A DNA stretch of 64,000 bases from Niabella drilacis (GTDB lineage Bacteria > Bacteroidota > Bacteroidia > Chitinophagales > Chitinophagaceae), in the NCBI RefSeq assembly GCF_900101395.1, contig NZ_FMZO01000007.1, forward strand, positions 62,001 through 126,000. The letters run 5' to 3'. Shown here one piece after another: positions 1-9,215 of this stretch; the first letter of the stretch is position 1; every line of letters starts with the position of its first letter. A program made the translations under genes and the position numbers. The notes under the pieces were generated by a model. It had not been told where the DNA came from. It made no database searches and was given only the letters and a program-made list of their open reading frames with translations.

Positions 1-880
1 AATAGATCTTGAAAGCACTTTTGGAGCTGTCATCTTTGGTGCCCCGGATGGTACAGCTGTCAAACTCCACACGCTGATCCTGCAGGGTGAACTTAAAGTT
101 CTTAAAGCTCAGCATATACCTGTTGCCGGGGAAAATAATGTTCTGGTCATGTGAGCGTATGTAGATCTCGTCGGTAAAAGGGATCTTTTCGCCGGAGTTA
201 CTGTTTTTCCTGCTGGTGGTGCTGTCTACCTGGAGGCCATTCAGCCGCATATCGATCTTATTGACCACAAAGGGGGTTTCCTGTGGCCGGGTATTGTCGA
301 TCAGTGAAAGGCTGCCATCATCAAGAATAAACCGGTTGATCTTCAGTTCGTTAATGGCATCGTTAATGGAATTGGATACTTTCCCCATTTCCAGCGCTAC
401 GGAAAATTTTTCGTCTGCGGCATTCCCGGGGCCTCCCTTGTTCCTGTCGGCCCGCCTGGCCCGCCGGTTCAGCCGGGTAATCGTTACCGCCGGCGTATAA
501 AGATGGATGGAGTCAATAAGGATCTGCTTTTTAAACAACAGGGGCAGGAAGCCACGGGCTTTTATCGTGATCCGTTTTACGTTAACGTTGTAAAGTGATC
601 TTGCGGAACTGTCGGTGGAGTAAAACAGGGCCTGCTGCAGCTCGATCCTGTTTTTGATCCAGTTAAACCGGAACTTGTCAACCTTGAGTTTGAGCCGGCC
701 CTTCGATTGCCGTTCCACGATCTGCTCCAGTGCAGATTCTGCATGGTCGATAAACCAGAAATTAAAGGCAGTGACTACCGTTGCAACGATCCCGAGAACG
801 ATAAGCCAAAAGCGGTACCGCCTTCTCCTGAACCGGAGGTTCAGGCGTGGTAGGTCTTTCAGACGGATCCTGGTCTTCAA
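1..880 (-). CDS. AsmA-like membrane-anchored protein, partial (runs off the left edge)
   Basis: An uninterrupted minus-strand frame enters at about 880 and is still open at base 1, so the C-terminus is missing. In-frame stops lie just upstream, which leaves a TTG (878-880) or the neighbouring ATT as the start; I chose TTG. The protein opens with a strongly basic stretch rich in Arg, then one membrane helix (about residues 26-43, FWLIVLGIVATVVTAFNFW region), then a long region of alternating hydrophobic and polar residues facing the periplasm. This architecture fits AsmA/DUF748-like envelope proteins of Bacteroidota thought to act in lipid or outer-membrane homeostasis. The family assignment rests on architecture only. 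It is co-directional with metG but separated from it by about 160 bases with a strong hairpin. Confidence 0.55.
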   Translation of the reverse strand, partial: MKTRIRLKDLPRLNLRFRRRRYRFWLIVLGIVATVVTAFNFWFIDHAESALEQIVERQSKGRLKLKVDKFRFNWIKNRIELQQALFYSTDSSARSLYNVNVKRITIKARGFLPLLFKKQILIDSIHLYTPAVTITRLNRRARRADRNKGGPGNAADEKFSVALEMGKVSNSINDAINELKINRFILDDGSLSLIDNTRPQETPFVVNKIDMRLNGLQVDSTTSRKNSNSGEKIPFTDEIYIRSHDQNIIFPGNRYMLSFKNFKFTLQDQRVEFDSCTIRGTKDDSSKSAFKIY

Positions 881-990
881 AATTTTGTTGGTTTATACTT
901 AAAAATAGCGAAAAAATGCGGAATGGCTTTGCTAAATAAAAGTATAAATATCAACGTTTTAATAATGTTTTTTGTTGGTCGCTGCTGAAG

Positions 991-1030
991 CGCTGAAACA
1001 CAGAAGATTCAGTGTTTCTGTGTTTCGGCG
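991..1030. repeat. Long hairpin between metG and the AsmA-like gene
   Basis: A 15-base left arm (991-1005) pairs with 1016-1030 across a 10-base loop, with a single G-T type mismatch. It begins 14 bases beyond the metG stop codon. On the minus strand no T-run follows directly, so it is not a classical terminator for metG. The sequence of its arms (AAACACAGA type) resembles the repeat words seen near 22.69 and 42.96 kb. Confidence 0.6.
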
Positions 1031-1043
1031 GCTCCCCCGTTTT

Positions 1044-3161
1044 TTAGCTGATTGCTACACCGTTGGGCGCTTTTTCGTCGGCGGCAACAAATACCAGTTT
1101 GCCTTCCGCATCCTCCGCCATCAGGATCATCCCATTGCTTTCGATACCCCTCATTTTGCGGGGAGCCAGGTTGGCTACGACCACTACTTTTTTGCCCGGC
1201 AATGTTTCCGGTGCAAAGTGCAGTGCAATGCCCGAAACGATGGTCCGTTGTTCAAAGCCCAGGTCGATCTCCAGTTTTAGCAGTTTATCGGCTTTTTCAA
1301 CTTTTGCAGCGCTGAGGATCGTTCCGGCACGCAGGTCGATCCTGGCAAAATCATCAAAAGTGATTTCAGATTTGAGATCTGAGATCTGCAGTTTGTGATC
1401 CGGTGATTGCTGATCGGTAACAGCTGGTGCCTGACTGCTGACAGCTGCCTGTTCGCTGCCTGCCCTCAGTTTTTGCAGTTGTGCTTCTATTTCTGCATCT
1501 TCGATCTTCCGGAACAATAACTCCGGTGCACGCAGCGCATAACCCACGCTCAGCAGGTTGATCTTCCCGGCGTTTTCCCAATCCAGCATGCGTTCCACCA
1601 CCTTCATCATATGCAGCATTTTTAATGCGGTTGCGGGCAGGAATGGGTTGATCAGAATGGCAAGATTTGCGGTCAGCTGCAGACAAAGATGCAGACAGTT
1701 GTCGATCCGCTGCTGCAGCACTGCGCTTTCCGGGTTGTCGGCCTTCAGTTGTTTGGCCAGGATCCAGGGCTCTTTTTCCTGCATATATTTATTACCCTTA
1801 CGGCTGAGATCGATCACCTCAAAAAGGGCATCGCGGAAGCGGAAGTGCTCCAAAGCTGTTTGTACCTTCGCTTCTGCCTGCTGAATATCGGAGATGAGGG
1901 TCTTATCGGCATCGTCCAGTAATTCTGTATGCAGTTTGGGTACCTTACCGTTGCAAAGCTTATGCATCAGCACAAAAGTGCGGTTTACAAAATTCCCGAA
2001 AATAGATACCAGTTCATTATTGATCCGGTCCTGGAAATCCTTCCAGGTAAAATCGTTATCCTTGGTTTCGGGGGCGTTGCTGCACAATACGTAACGCAGG
2101 GCATCTTCACATCCGGGAAAGTCTTTTACATACTCGTGTACCCAAACCGCCCAGTTGCGGCTGGTAGATACCTTCTGGCCCTCGATGTTGAGGAATTCAT
2201 TAGCGGGCACATTGTCCGGCAACACAAAATTGCCATGTGCTTTTAACATGGCCGGAAATATGATACAGTGAAAAACGATATTGTCTTTTCCTATGAAATG
2301 TACCAGGCGGGTATCCTCCCGGCACCAGTAATCGGCCCATTGATCGGTAAGCTCTTTGGTGGCGGAGATATAACCGATAGGGGCGTCGAACCACACATAT
2401 AATACTTTTCCTTCAGCATCCGGAAGGGGTACCTTAATGCCCCAGTTGCTGTCGCGGGTCATCGCCCTTGGCTGCAAGCCGTTATCCAGCCAGCTTTTGC
2501 ATTGGCCATATACGTTCGCCTTCCATTCTTTATGGTCCTCCAGGATCCATTCCTTCAGCCATGTTTCATAGTGCTGCAGGGGAAAATACCAGTGCTTTGT
2601 TTTTTTCTTTACGGGGATGGCATCGCTGAGTGTGCTGCGCGGGTTGATCAGCTGCTCCGGCGATAAGCTGCTGCCGCATTTTTCACATTGATCGCCAAAG
2701 GCGCCCGGGTTGCCGCATACAGGGCAGGTACCGGTAATATAGCGGTCTGCTAAAAACGTGTTGGTTTTTTCGTCATAGTATTGTTCCGTTTCCCGTTCTT
2801 CAAACAGTCCTTTATCATAAAGCACTTTAAAAAAGTCGGCTGCCGTTTGATGGTGCACGGGGTTGGACGTGCGGGAATAAATATCAAATGAAATGCCCAT
2901 CTGCTCAAAGCTGTCTTTGATCTGCGCATGGTATTTGTCAACAATATCCTGCGGGCTTACACCTTCCTTCATAGCCCTGATGGTGATGGGCACGCCATGT
3001 TCGTCGCTGCCCCCGATGAACTTTACATCCTTTTTCTGTGCTCTCAGGTAACGCGCGTAAATATCAGCCGGAATATAACAGCCCGCCAGGTGACCAATAT
3101 GCACGGGTCCGTTGGCATAGGGCAGGGCTGCTGTAATTAAGGTCCTTTTATATTCTTTCAT
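1044..3161 (-). CDS. metG: Methionyl-tRNA synthetase with C-terminal tRNA-binding domain
   Basis: Charges tRNA-Met with methionine in the cytoplasm. The class I signature HIGH lies at residues 21-24 and the second signature appears as KVSTS near residue 333, the common variant of KMSKS. A CPVC/CEKC zinc knuckle lies near residues 145-161. The last ~110 residues form an OB-fold tRNA-binding (EMAP-like) domain, giving the long dimeric form of the enzyme (705 aa). The linker before this domain, rich in Ser, Gln and Ala, is coded by DNA resembling the intergenic CTGA/TCAG repeat words. A TACTTTTG -7 element lies 22 bases upstream of the ATG. Confidence 0.97.
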   Translation of the reverse strand: MKEYKRTLITAALPYANGPVHIGHLAGCYIPADIYARYLRAQKKDVKFIGGSDEHGVPITIRAMKEGVSPQDIVDKYHAQIKDSFEQMGISFDIYSRTSNPVHHQTAADFFKVLYDKGLFEERETEQYYDEKTNTFLADRYITGTCPVCGNPGAFGDQCEKCGSSLSPEQLINPRSTLSDAIPVKKKTKHWYFPLQHYETWLKEWILEDHKEWKANVYGQCKSWLDNGLQPRAMTRDSNWGIKVPLPDAEGKVLYVWFDAPIGYISATKELTDQWADYWCREDTRLVHFIGKDNIVFHCIIFPAMLKAHGNFVLPDNVPANEFLNIEGQKVSTSRNWAVWVHEYVKDFPGCEDALRYVLCSNAPETKDNDFTWKDFQDRINNELVSIFGNFVNRTFVLMHKLCNGKVPKLHTELLDDADKTLISDIQQAEAKVQTALEHFRFRDALFEVIDLSRKGNKYMQEKEPWILAKQLKADNPESAVLQQRIDNCLHLCLQLTANLAILINPFLPATALKMLHMMKVVERMLDWENAGKINLLSVGYALRAPELLFRKIEDAEIEAQLQKLRAGSEQAAVSSQAPAVTDQQSPDHKLQISDLKSEITFDDFARIDLRAGTILSAAKVEKADKLLKLEIDLGFEQRTIVSGIALHFAPETLPGKKVVVVANLAPRKMRGIESNGMILMAEDAEGKLVFVAADEKAPNGVAIS

Positions 3162-3183
3162 TAATTGTGCTTAAATTAGTTTG

Positions 3184-3191
3184 CAAAAGTA
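3184..3191 (-). promoter_or_regulatory. metG -7 promoter element
   Basis: The minus strand reads TACTTTTG, an exact match to the Bacteroidota -7 consensus TAnnTTTG, 22 bases before the metG ATG. No clear -33 TTG stands at the usual distance. Confidence 0.45.
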
Positions 3192-3300
3192 ACCATTGTT
3201 GCGCTAAAAATGACGGCCAATTCCGGCTTTTGACGTTCCGGTACCAGCCTGTTATGCTTTTTGTGTGCATGTGCAGGACCTGTTATCTAAAACCCGCAGT

Positions 3301-4494
3301 ATGAAAAAATATTACCTGTTGTTGATGCTTTTTCCGATTTGTTTGCCGGGGCTGACCCAGCTGAATATGAAGGAGGTCGTTCAGGCTTTGGATAAAGCAG
3401 CATACCCGGTTAAAACGCTGGAACAGGAAGGGGATCCGGAAGATCTTGCCTGCCTGAAGACAATGATCGGGAGCGCGCGTGTTATCGGGCTCGGGGAAAG
3501 CACTCATGGAACCGCCGCCTTCAATCAGTGTAAACGCCGGATGCTGCGTTTCCTGGTTTCGGAAATGAAGGTGAAGGCCATCGTGGATGAGGGTGACCTG
3601 CTGGCCGCCGAAAAGCTGGATGATTACATCAATGGCCGTGCGGATACTATAGATTACATCGGTGGTGTGAGGCCAATGCTCTCCAACAGGGAGCTGCTAC
3701 AATGGCTGCGCAATTTTAATAAGGACAAAACGGAAGCCGACCGGGTGCATATTTACGGGGCGGAAGTAAGAGGTTTTTATGGGATCATTAAAAAGATCCA
3801 GCCACTGATGGCATTTACAGAGGACGAGAAAAAAGTGCTGGACCGCTTTGCGGGGGATGCAGGGGTGGGGTATAAGAACCTGGCAAAGGCGGATTTTGAA
3901 GACCTGAAGCCGGTGGCAAAGAAACTGGCAGCAGGTTGCCCAACAGCGGCCTGCAGGTACTATGGCGCGTTGCTGGAGCAGCAGATTGATGTGGCTTACC
4001 GGTACCGGTTCGGTAAAAATGATTTTGAAGTGCGGGATCATTATATGTTTGAGAATATCCGGAGGATCGCTGCACAGGTCCCCGATGGAAAGCTGGTCAT
4101 AAACGCGCATAACGGGCATTTACAGAAAACGAAGTTCATGGCTATAACCTCTCTTGGTGTCCTGCTGAACAGCTTTTTCAAGCAGGAGTATTTTGTGGTT
4201 GCAACGGATTTCGGTGAGGGCAATGTATCTGTTTACAGCGAAAAGCACCAGGGTTTTACAGATCAGTATTTTGGTCCTGTAGCCGATAAAAATGCGGTTG
4301 AGTTTTATTTTAAGCAGTGCAGGTACCCGGATTTTATGGTATCAACCAGGGAGGGAGGGGCCGCGCTTGGCACGCTGATGCAAAAAAAAATGTTCATGAA
4401 AAGAAACATGGGCGCAACGGGTGTGGTTATAAAAAGCCGGATCCGGATGGCAGATAATTACGACCTGATCGTTTTCCTGAGGCAGACCCGCTAG
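3301..4494 (+). CDS. Secreted erythromycin esterase-family protein
   Basis: The ATG at 3301 starts a typical signal peptide (MKKYYLLLMLF then a Gly-Leu-Thr-Gln cleavage region), so I prefer it to an upstream in-frame GTG at 3265. The mature protein carries GESTHGT (residues 65-71), the conserved motif of the erythromycin esterase/EreA superfamily, whose members hydrolyse macrolide or other esters; most chromosomal members have unknown substrates. The family pattern of further Glu and His residues is present (IVDEGD, GAEVRG, NAHNGH). It stands alone on the plus strand before the dcw cluster. Export in Bacteroidota does not by itself imply antibiotic resistance. Confidence 0.8.
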   Translation: MKKYYLLLMLFPICLPGLTQLNMKEVVQALDKAAYPVKTLEQEGDPEDLACLKTMIGSARVIGLGESTHGTAAFNQCKRRMLRFLVSEMKVKAIVDEGDLLAAEKLDDYINGRADTIDYIGGVRPMLSNRELLQWLRNFNKDKTEADRVHIYGAEVRGFYGIIKKIQPLMAFTEDEKKVLDRFAGDAGVGYKNLAKADFEDLKPVAKKLAAGCPTAACRYYGALLEQQIDVAYRYRFGKNDFEVRDHYMFENIRRIAAQVPDGKLVINAHNGHLQKTKFMAITSLGVLLNSFFKQEYFVVATDFGEGNVSVYSEKHQGFTDQYFGPVADKNAVEFYFKQCRYPDFMVSTREGGAALGTLMQKKMFMKRNMGATGVVIKSRIRMADNYDLIVFLRQTR

Positions 4495-4688
4495 GTGCTT
4501 CTTTATGCGCTTCGTCCGTTCCGGTGCCGGCAAGGCCGCCTCAACTTTATTTTACCCCTCTTTTATTAGAATATTCTTCCCGGTTGCTTTTTTACAAATT
4601 TGAACGATTGTTTGTATGCTCCATACCCGGAGCCGGGAACAGGGATTTTGCCCACCGGCTTCCCGGAACCTGTCTTTTTTTTGAAAAA

Positions 4689-4697
4689 TGTGGATAA
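4689..4697 (-). promoter_or_regulatory. DnaA box, exact
   Basis: The minus strand reads TTATCCACA, an exact match to the classic DnaA box. Confidence 0.6.
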
Positions 4698-4820
4698 GTT
4701 AATGCGCTTCCGGCCGTTTCCTGGTTATTTATTCAAATTGCTGATACATAGTAATATAAAGAGTGTTTTTCTTCGGAATTACCTGTAATATTGCACATCT
4801 TTTCCGGGTGTTTGTGTGGG

Positions 4821-4850
4821 TTTTCCACATGTATTCACATTATATCCACA
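4821..4850 (+). promoter_or_regulatory. Three head-to-tail DnaA-box-like sites at helical spacing
   Basis: TTTTCCACA (4821-4829) fits TTWTNCACA; GTATTCACA (4831-4839) and ATATCCACA (4842-4850) each differ by one base. All three point the same way and are spaced 10-11 bases apart, so they face the same side of the helix. A further one-mismatch site, TATTGCACA, lies at 4789-4797. Confidence 0.55.
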
Positions 4851-4921
4851 GTCAAAGCCCCCAAACAGTCGTTAAAATCGATGAAACTTAATACAGTACT
4901 GCATTTCAGGCTATTTCAATT

Positions 4922-4930
4922 TGTGGATAA
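4922..4930 (-). promoter_or_regulatory. DnaA box, exact
   Basis: The minus strand reads TTATCCACA, the second exact DnaA box of the gap, about 90 bases before the mraZ start. Confidence 0.6.
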
Positions 4931-5015
4931 ATGAATTTGCGCGAAATTTGGTATGTAAGTGGGAAAAAGTGTTATTTTGTGTTAAGTTTAGTAAATAATT
5001 AAAGTCTCCCGGTTT

Positions 5016-5465
5016 ATGACAGGTTTTCTCGGAGAATTCGAGGCAACAGTAGATTCAAAAGGACGCTTCCTTTTGCCGGCTGGTTTCAGAAAGCAGCTGC
5101 AACCGGAGGATGCGGACCGTTTTGTCCTTAACAGGGGGTTTGAAAAATGTTTAAGTCTTTACCCGCTCAGCACCTGGAGTCCGCTGGCGGAAAAAATAAA
5201 CGGGTTGAATGATTTTGATCCCAAGGTACGGGCATTTAAGCGTTACTTTTTGAATGGAGCTACCCTTGTGGAACCTGATACCGCCGGAAGATTGTTATTA
5301 CCGGCCACCCTTAAAGAATATGCAGCACTGGAAAAGGATATTGTGCTGGTACCGGCGGGTAACCGTATGGAGATTTGGAACACTACTAAATACAAAGAGT
5401 TCTTTGACTCATTTTCACCGGATGCATTCAGCGACCTGGCCGGCCAGGTCATGGGAGGGTTGTAG
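5016..5465 (+). CDS. mraZ: Transcriptional regulator MraZ
   Basis: First gene of the dcw cluster. The 149-residue protein has the expected two AbrB-like swapped-hairpin halves, each with the MraZ signature: near the N-terminus DSKGRFLLP and in the second half DTAGRLLLP. MraZ forms a ring-shaped DNA-binding oligomer that represses its own operon through repeats in front of mraZ in other bacteria, and affects RsmH. The ATG is preceded by an AT-rich leader and follows the DnaA-box region. rsmH follows after 43 bases. Confidence 0.96.
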   Translation: MTGFLGEFEATVDSKGRFLLPAGFRKQLQPEDADRFVLNRGFEKCLSLYPLSTWSPLAEKINGLNDFDPKVRAFKRYFLNGATLVEPDTAGRLLLPATLKEYAALEKDIVLVPAGNRMEIWNTTKYKEFFDSFSPDAFSDLAGQVMGGL

Positions 5466-5508
5466 CAAATGGGTTTTTAAAGTTAACAAGTTTTAAAGTT
5501 GACAGGTT

Positions 5509-6462
5509 ATGACAAAGAATAAAAATGTAAGAACGCCTATCAATTTGTCAACTGACCAGCACGACTCCTATCACATTCCTGTATTACTGCATGAAACCAT
5601 CGCGGGGCTCGATATTAAACCCGGCGGCACTTATGTGGATGCCACTTTTGGTGGCGGTGGTCACTCGGCGGCCCTTTTACAGCAACTGGGGAAAAACGGG
5701 CGGCTGGTGGCATTTGACCAGGACGCTGATGCAGTTCAGAATATACCGGATGATCCGCGGGTGCTGTTCATTCCGCAGAATTTCCGGCACCTGAAACGTT
5801 TTCTCCGTCTTCATGATATCCATGAGGTTGACGGGGTGCTTGCCGACCTGGGTGTAAGCAGCCATCAGTTTGATGAGGCGGAACGGGGGTTCAGTATCCG
5901 GTTCAATGCCGACATGGACATGCGGATGGACCGCCGGCAGCCGGTAACAGCTTTTGACATCCTGCAAACCTATACGGAACTGCAGTTGCACAAGTTGTTT
6001 GAAAAATACGGAGAGGTTACCAATGCCCGCACGCTTGCCCGCACCATTGTTGAAGTAAGAGGCCAGGTATCGCTAAAAACCATTGATGCCTTTAAAAATG
6101 CGTTGCGACCGGTGGTAAAAGGGAACCCGAACAAATATTTTGCCCAGGTTTTTCAGGCTCTGCGTATTGAAGTGAACCAGGAGCTGGAGGCGCTGAAAGA
6201 ACTGCTGGAACAGGCAAAAGAAGTAGTAAAACCGGGCGGTCGTATTGCGGTCATCACTTTTCATTCGCTGGAAGACCGGTTGGTAAAACAGTTTTTCAGG
6301 GATGGGAGTTTTGAAGAAAAAGAAGAAAACCCGTTTGTGCAGCACACCACCGAAAAAGTGTTCCGGCTCATTACCCGTAAGCCGGTAACCGCCGGTGCGG
6401 AAGAGCTGAAGAATAATTCAAGATCAAGAAGTGCAAAGCTGCGGGTGGCCGAGCGGGTTTGA
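5509..6462 (+). CDS. rsmH: 16S rRNA (cytosine(1402)-N4)-methyltransferase
   Basis: S-adenosylmethionine-dependent enzyme that methylates N4 of C1402 in 16S rRNA at the ribosomal P site. The SAM-binding motif DATFGGGGHS is near residue 43, LADLGVSSHQFD and the C-terminal FHSLEDR motif are present, and 317 aa is normal. The N-terminal dozen residues before the YHIPVLLHE block are extra. rsmI, the partner that methylates the 2'-OH of the same nucleotide, is at 61.1 kb. Confidence 0.97.
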   Translation: MTKNKNVRTPINLSTDQHDSYHIPVLLHETIAGLDIKPGGTYVDATFGGGGHSAALLQQLGKNGRLVAFDQDADAVQNIPDDPRVLFIPQNFRHLKRFLRLHDIHEVDGVLADLGVSSHQFDEAERGFSIRFNADMDMRMDRRQPVTAFDILQTYTELQLHKLFEKYGEVTNARTLARTIVEVRGQVSLKTIDAFKNALRPVVKGNPNKYFAQVFQALRIEVNQELEALKELLEQAKEVVKPGGRIAVITFHSLEDRLVKQFFRDGSFEEKEENPFVQHTTEKVFRLITRKPVTAGAEELKNNSRSRSAKLRVAERV

Positions 6463-6716
6463 GGTTTGACGCCGTTTCATCTCACTTCTCACTGCTAACC
6501 GGCGGATTTGAAGTTTGATGTTTCAGGGTTGAGTTTAAGGTTGACACTGTTCCATTTCACTTCTCACTGACTACTGACGGGTGAAGGAGATTGAACATTG
6601 TTTAACACAGCATCTGATAACTGATAGCTGAAACCTGATAGCTCATAACTGGTTCAGGCCCTGAAGGGAGTGACACAAGGAAGATCATAGAAGTACAAAA
6701 GCTGAAAAAATAAAAA
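6463..6716. repeat. Intergenic phrase-repeat block between rsmH and ftsL
   Basis: This gap inside the dcw cluster is built of near-repeats. A CTCACTTCTCACTG word occurs twice (around 6480 and 6558) beside GAGGTTTGA/GAAGTTTGA/GGTTGAG words, followed by TGATAACTGATAGCTGAAACC-like words at about 6606-6650. Similar words recur in other gaps of the window. No gene is seen here. Confidence 0.5.
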
Positions 6717-7067
6717 TTGACAGAAAAGAAAGAAAAAGAATCCAGGTGGAACTGGAAGAAGTTGCTGAATTACCAGTCCATTGTAAAGCAGGTGCCCTTC
6801 CTGTTTTACCTGGCTTTTTTGGCGGTCGTTTACATTTATAACGGGCATATGGCCGATAAAACGGTTCGTAAGATCAATGCTACGGCAAAAGAGGTAAAGG
6901 AGCTCCAATGGGAATACAAGAGTCTGAAGAGCGAGGTGATGTTCCGCAGTAAGCCCAGCGAACTGGCAAAGGCATTACAGCCGCTTGGGTTGAACGAGCT
7001 ACAGGAGTCGCCTTATGTGTTGAAGGATTCACTGGAAGAATATATGCAAACCATACATAAATATTAA
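6717..7067 (+). CDS. ftsL: FtsL-like division protein
   Basis: A 116-residue bitopic membrane protein in the ftsL position between rsmH and ftsI. It has a charged cytoplasmic N-terminus rich in Lys and Glu, one membrane helix (about residues 28-44, FLFYLAFLAVVYIYN) and a heptad-like periplasmic segment (residues ~50-85), the layout of FtsL, which bridges FtsQ and FtsB to the FtsWI synthase. Sequence conservation in this family is poor, so position and topology carry the call. The start is TTG at 6717; ftsI begins 6 bases after the stop. Confidence 0.8.
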   Translation: MTEKKEKESRWNWKKLLNYQSIVKQVPFLFYLAFLAVVYIYNGHMADKTVRKINATAKEVKELQWEYKSLKSEVMFRSKPSELAKALQPLGLNELQESPYVLKDSLEEYMQTIHKY

Positions 7068-7073
7068 GAGGCA

Positions 7074-9206
7074 TTGGAGATCAAGAAAGACATATTGTGG
7101 CGGGTGTATCTCTGTTTTATAGGGATCGTGCTGCTTTGTATACTGGTACTGGGACGGGCTACCGTTATCCAGCAGGTGCAGGGGGCGCACTGGCGGAGCA
7201 TGGGCGATAGTATGCACCAGAAGATCGTAGAGATCAACGCTGACCGGGGCACCATCTTTAGTGAGGACGGGCAGATGCTCAGCACTTCCCTGCCGCAGTT
7301 TGATATATATATGGACTTTATGGCTGAGGGGCTGCGCCTGAAGGATGGAAAAGTATATAAAGAAAACATCGATTCTTTTGCAACAGCCATGGCTGATTAT
7401 TTTAAAGACAAAACGGCCAGGCAATACAGGAAGGAATTTGATGAGGCGTATAAAAAAGGAAGTCGCTACTATTCGCTGAAAAAGAAGATCTCCTTTGAAG
7501 ATTATAAAACATTGCGTGGCTTTCCGCTGATCCGTTTGGGAAAGAATAAAAGCGGCATCATTGTGGAAGAGACCAGTAAACGGATCGCTCCTTTTGGGTT
7601 GCTGGCCAACCGGACCATCGGGCTCAGCCGCGAATATGTGAACAGCGAGGGAAAGGTAAAAAAGATGAACGTGGGCCTGGAGATGAGCTATGATAGCCTG
7701 CTGAACGGTCAGAACGGCCAGCGGGTAGTGCGCTATATCTCCGGCGGAGCAGTACCGGTGGAAGGCTTTCAGGTAGAACCGGAAGACGGAAGGGATATTT
7801 ACACAACCCTGGATGTGAACATGCAGGATATTGCCGAAACGGCATTGTTGCGGATGTTACAGTCGATCCATGCAGAATATGGCACTGCCATCTTAATGGA
7901 AACCCAAACGGGCAAGATAAAGGCTATTGCCAACCTGGGCCGGAACGCAAATGACACTACCTACTGGGAAAATGATAATTACGCGCTGCGGGTAACAGAG
8001 CCCGGCTCCACGGTTAAAATAGCTACGTTCCTGGCGGCATTGGATAAAGGCACTTCAAAACCCGGAGACCTGTTTGAGGTAGGGGGCGCCGCCCGCATGC
8101 AGGTAGGGCCGCGGATCGTTACAGATGCCCATGCTATGCCCAGGCCGGTATTGACGATCGAGGAATGCATTGCGCACAGTTCCAATATCGGGATGGGAAA
8201 AGTGGGGATGAAAGCCTTTGGGAAGGACCCGGAAGAATTTAAACAATACCTGGCCAAATACCACCTGGATAAGAAATCGACGATTGATCTGAGTGCTGTT
8301 CCTGCGCCCAGTATTGCCCCGTTGCAAAAGGATCATGGCGGGCTGATGAACCTGATCACTATGAGCTTTGGCTATGCGATACAGATCAGCCCTATGCAAT
8401 TATTGACATTGTACAATGCCATTGCCAATAACGGGAAGATGGTTAGCCCCTACCTGGTGAACAGCATCCGGAATAAAGGAGTGGTTGTAAAACAGATGGA
8501 GCCCCGGGTACTGGAGGAGGAAATAGCAAAACCTTCTACAATAAAGGCCGCAAAAAAAAGCCTGGAACTGGTGGTTACCGAAGGATCCGGTAAAAAAGTA
8601 TTTGAAGGGGTACCTTTTAAGATTGCCGGCAAAACGGGAACGGCGCATGTGGCCGACGGAAATACCAAGTACGGCCACGGCATTTACCAGGCTTCTTTTG
8701 CCGGTTATTTCCCGGCAGAGCATCCCCAGTATACCTGTATTGTGGTGATCCGGACCCGGGCCGGTGCAGGTTTGTATTATGGCGGGCAGCTGGCGGCCCC
8801 GGTATTCCGGGAGATCGCTACAAAAGTATACTCCATGTATGTGGAGCGTAAGACCCCCAAAAGCTATGAAGGTACAAAGGACAGCACCAGCTACTTTTAT
8901 GCGGGCAGCGCAAAGGCGATCAAGAATGTGCTGGGGATCCTGAATGTACCCTTTGTAGATTCGCTGGAGGCCAGCCGTTGGGCAACGATGTATGCGAAAA
9001 AATTTAAGCCGGTGATCGCCGGTAACATGGTGCGTACCAACGTTATGCCCAGTGTAAAGGGTATGGGGCTCAGGGACGCGATCCATCTGCTGGAACAGAT
9101 GGGGCTGCGCGTGAAGATACAGGGTAACGGAAAGGTACAGGGGCAGTCGATTGCCCCGGGATCTTCTTTTGCAAAAGGACAGGCAGTGATTTTAAATCTG
9201 GCATAA
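7074..9206 (+). CDS. ftsI: Division transpeptidase FtsI (class B PBP with C-terminal PASTA domain)
   Basis: Cross-links septal peptidoglycan together with FtsW. One N-terminal membrane helix (~10-27) is followed by the PBP dimerisation domain and the transpeptidase domain with all three active-site motifs: STVK (Ser312), SSN (369-371) and KTG (520-522). The last ~60 residues form a PASTA domain (MPSVKGMGLRDA start), the SpoVD-like form usual in Bacteroidota. The start is TTG at 7074. murE begins 9 bases downstream. Confidence 0.95.
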   Translation: MEIKKDILWRVYLCFIGIVLLCILVLGRATVIQQVQGAHWRSMGDSMHQKIVEINADRGTIFSEDGQMLSTSLPQFDIYMDFMAEGLRLKDGKVYKENIDSFATAMADYFKDKTARQYRKEFDEAYKKGSRYYSLKKKISFEDYKTLRGFPLIRLGKNKSGIIVEETSKRIAPFGLLANRTIGLSREYVNSEGKVKKMNVGLEMSYDSLLNGQNGQRVVRYISGGAVPVEGFQVEPEDGRDIYTTLDVNMQDIAETALLRMLQSIHAEYGTAILMETQTGKIKAIANLGRNANDTTYWENDNYALRVTEPGSTVKIATFLAALDKGTSKPGDLFEVGGAARMQVGPRIVTDAHAMPRPVLTIEECIAHSSNIGMGKVGMKAFGKDPEEFKQYLAKYHLDKKSTIDLSAVPAPSIAPLQKDHGGLMNLITMSFGYAIQISPMQLLTLYNAIANNGKMVSPYLVNSIRNKGVVVKQMEPRVLEEEIAKPSTIKAAKKSLELVVTEGSGKKVFEGVPFKIAGKTGTAHVADGNTKYGHGIYQASFAGYFPAEHPQYTCIVVIRTRAGAGLYYGGQLAAPVFREIATKVYSMYVERKTPKSYEGTKDSTSYFYAGSAKAIKNVLGILNVPFVDSLEASRWATMYAKKFKPVIAGNMVRTNVMPSVKGMGLRDAIHLLEQMGLRVKIQGNGKVQGQSIAPGSSFAKGQAVILNLA

Positions 9207-9215
9207 ATAAAACAG

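Larger units (their letters stand above)
4495..5015. other. AT-rich gap with DnaA-box cluster upstream of mraZ
   Basis: No convincing gene is present. The stretch is AT-rich, most clearly at 4720-4800 and 4910-5010, and contains two exact and several near matches to the DnaA box TTATCCACA on both strands (listed separately). The right end must hold the mraZ promoter; a TTG at 4948-4950 and TTATTTTG at 4972-4979, 21 bases apart, form an imperfect candidate. A 62-codon open frame at 4600-4788 shows no protein character. Confidence 0.7.

Noticed and set aside
3301-4494. Macrolide-resistance gene
   Set aside because: The motif shows only the esterase superfamily; most chromosomal members are not resistance enzymes and no mobile context is present.
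4600-4788. 62-codon open frame in the gap before mraZ
   Set aside because: Composition is not protein-like, it has no ribosome-binding site, and it covers a DnaA box and AT-rich DNA.
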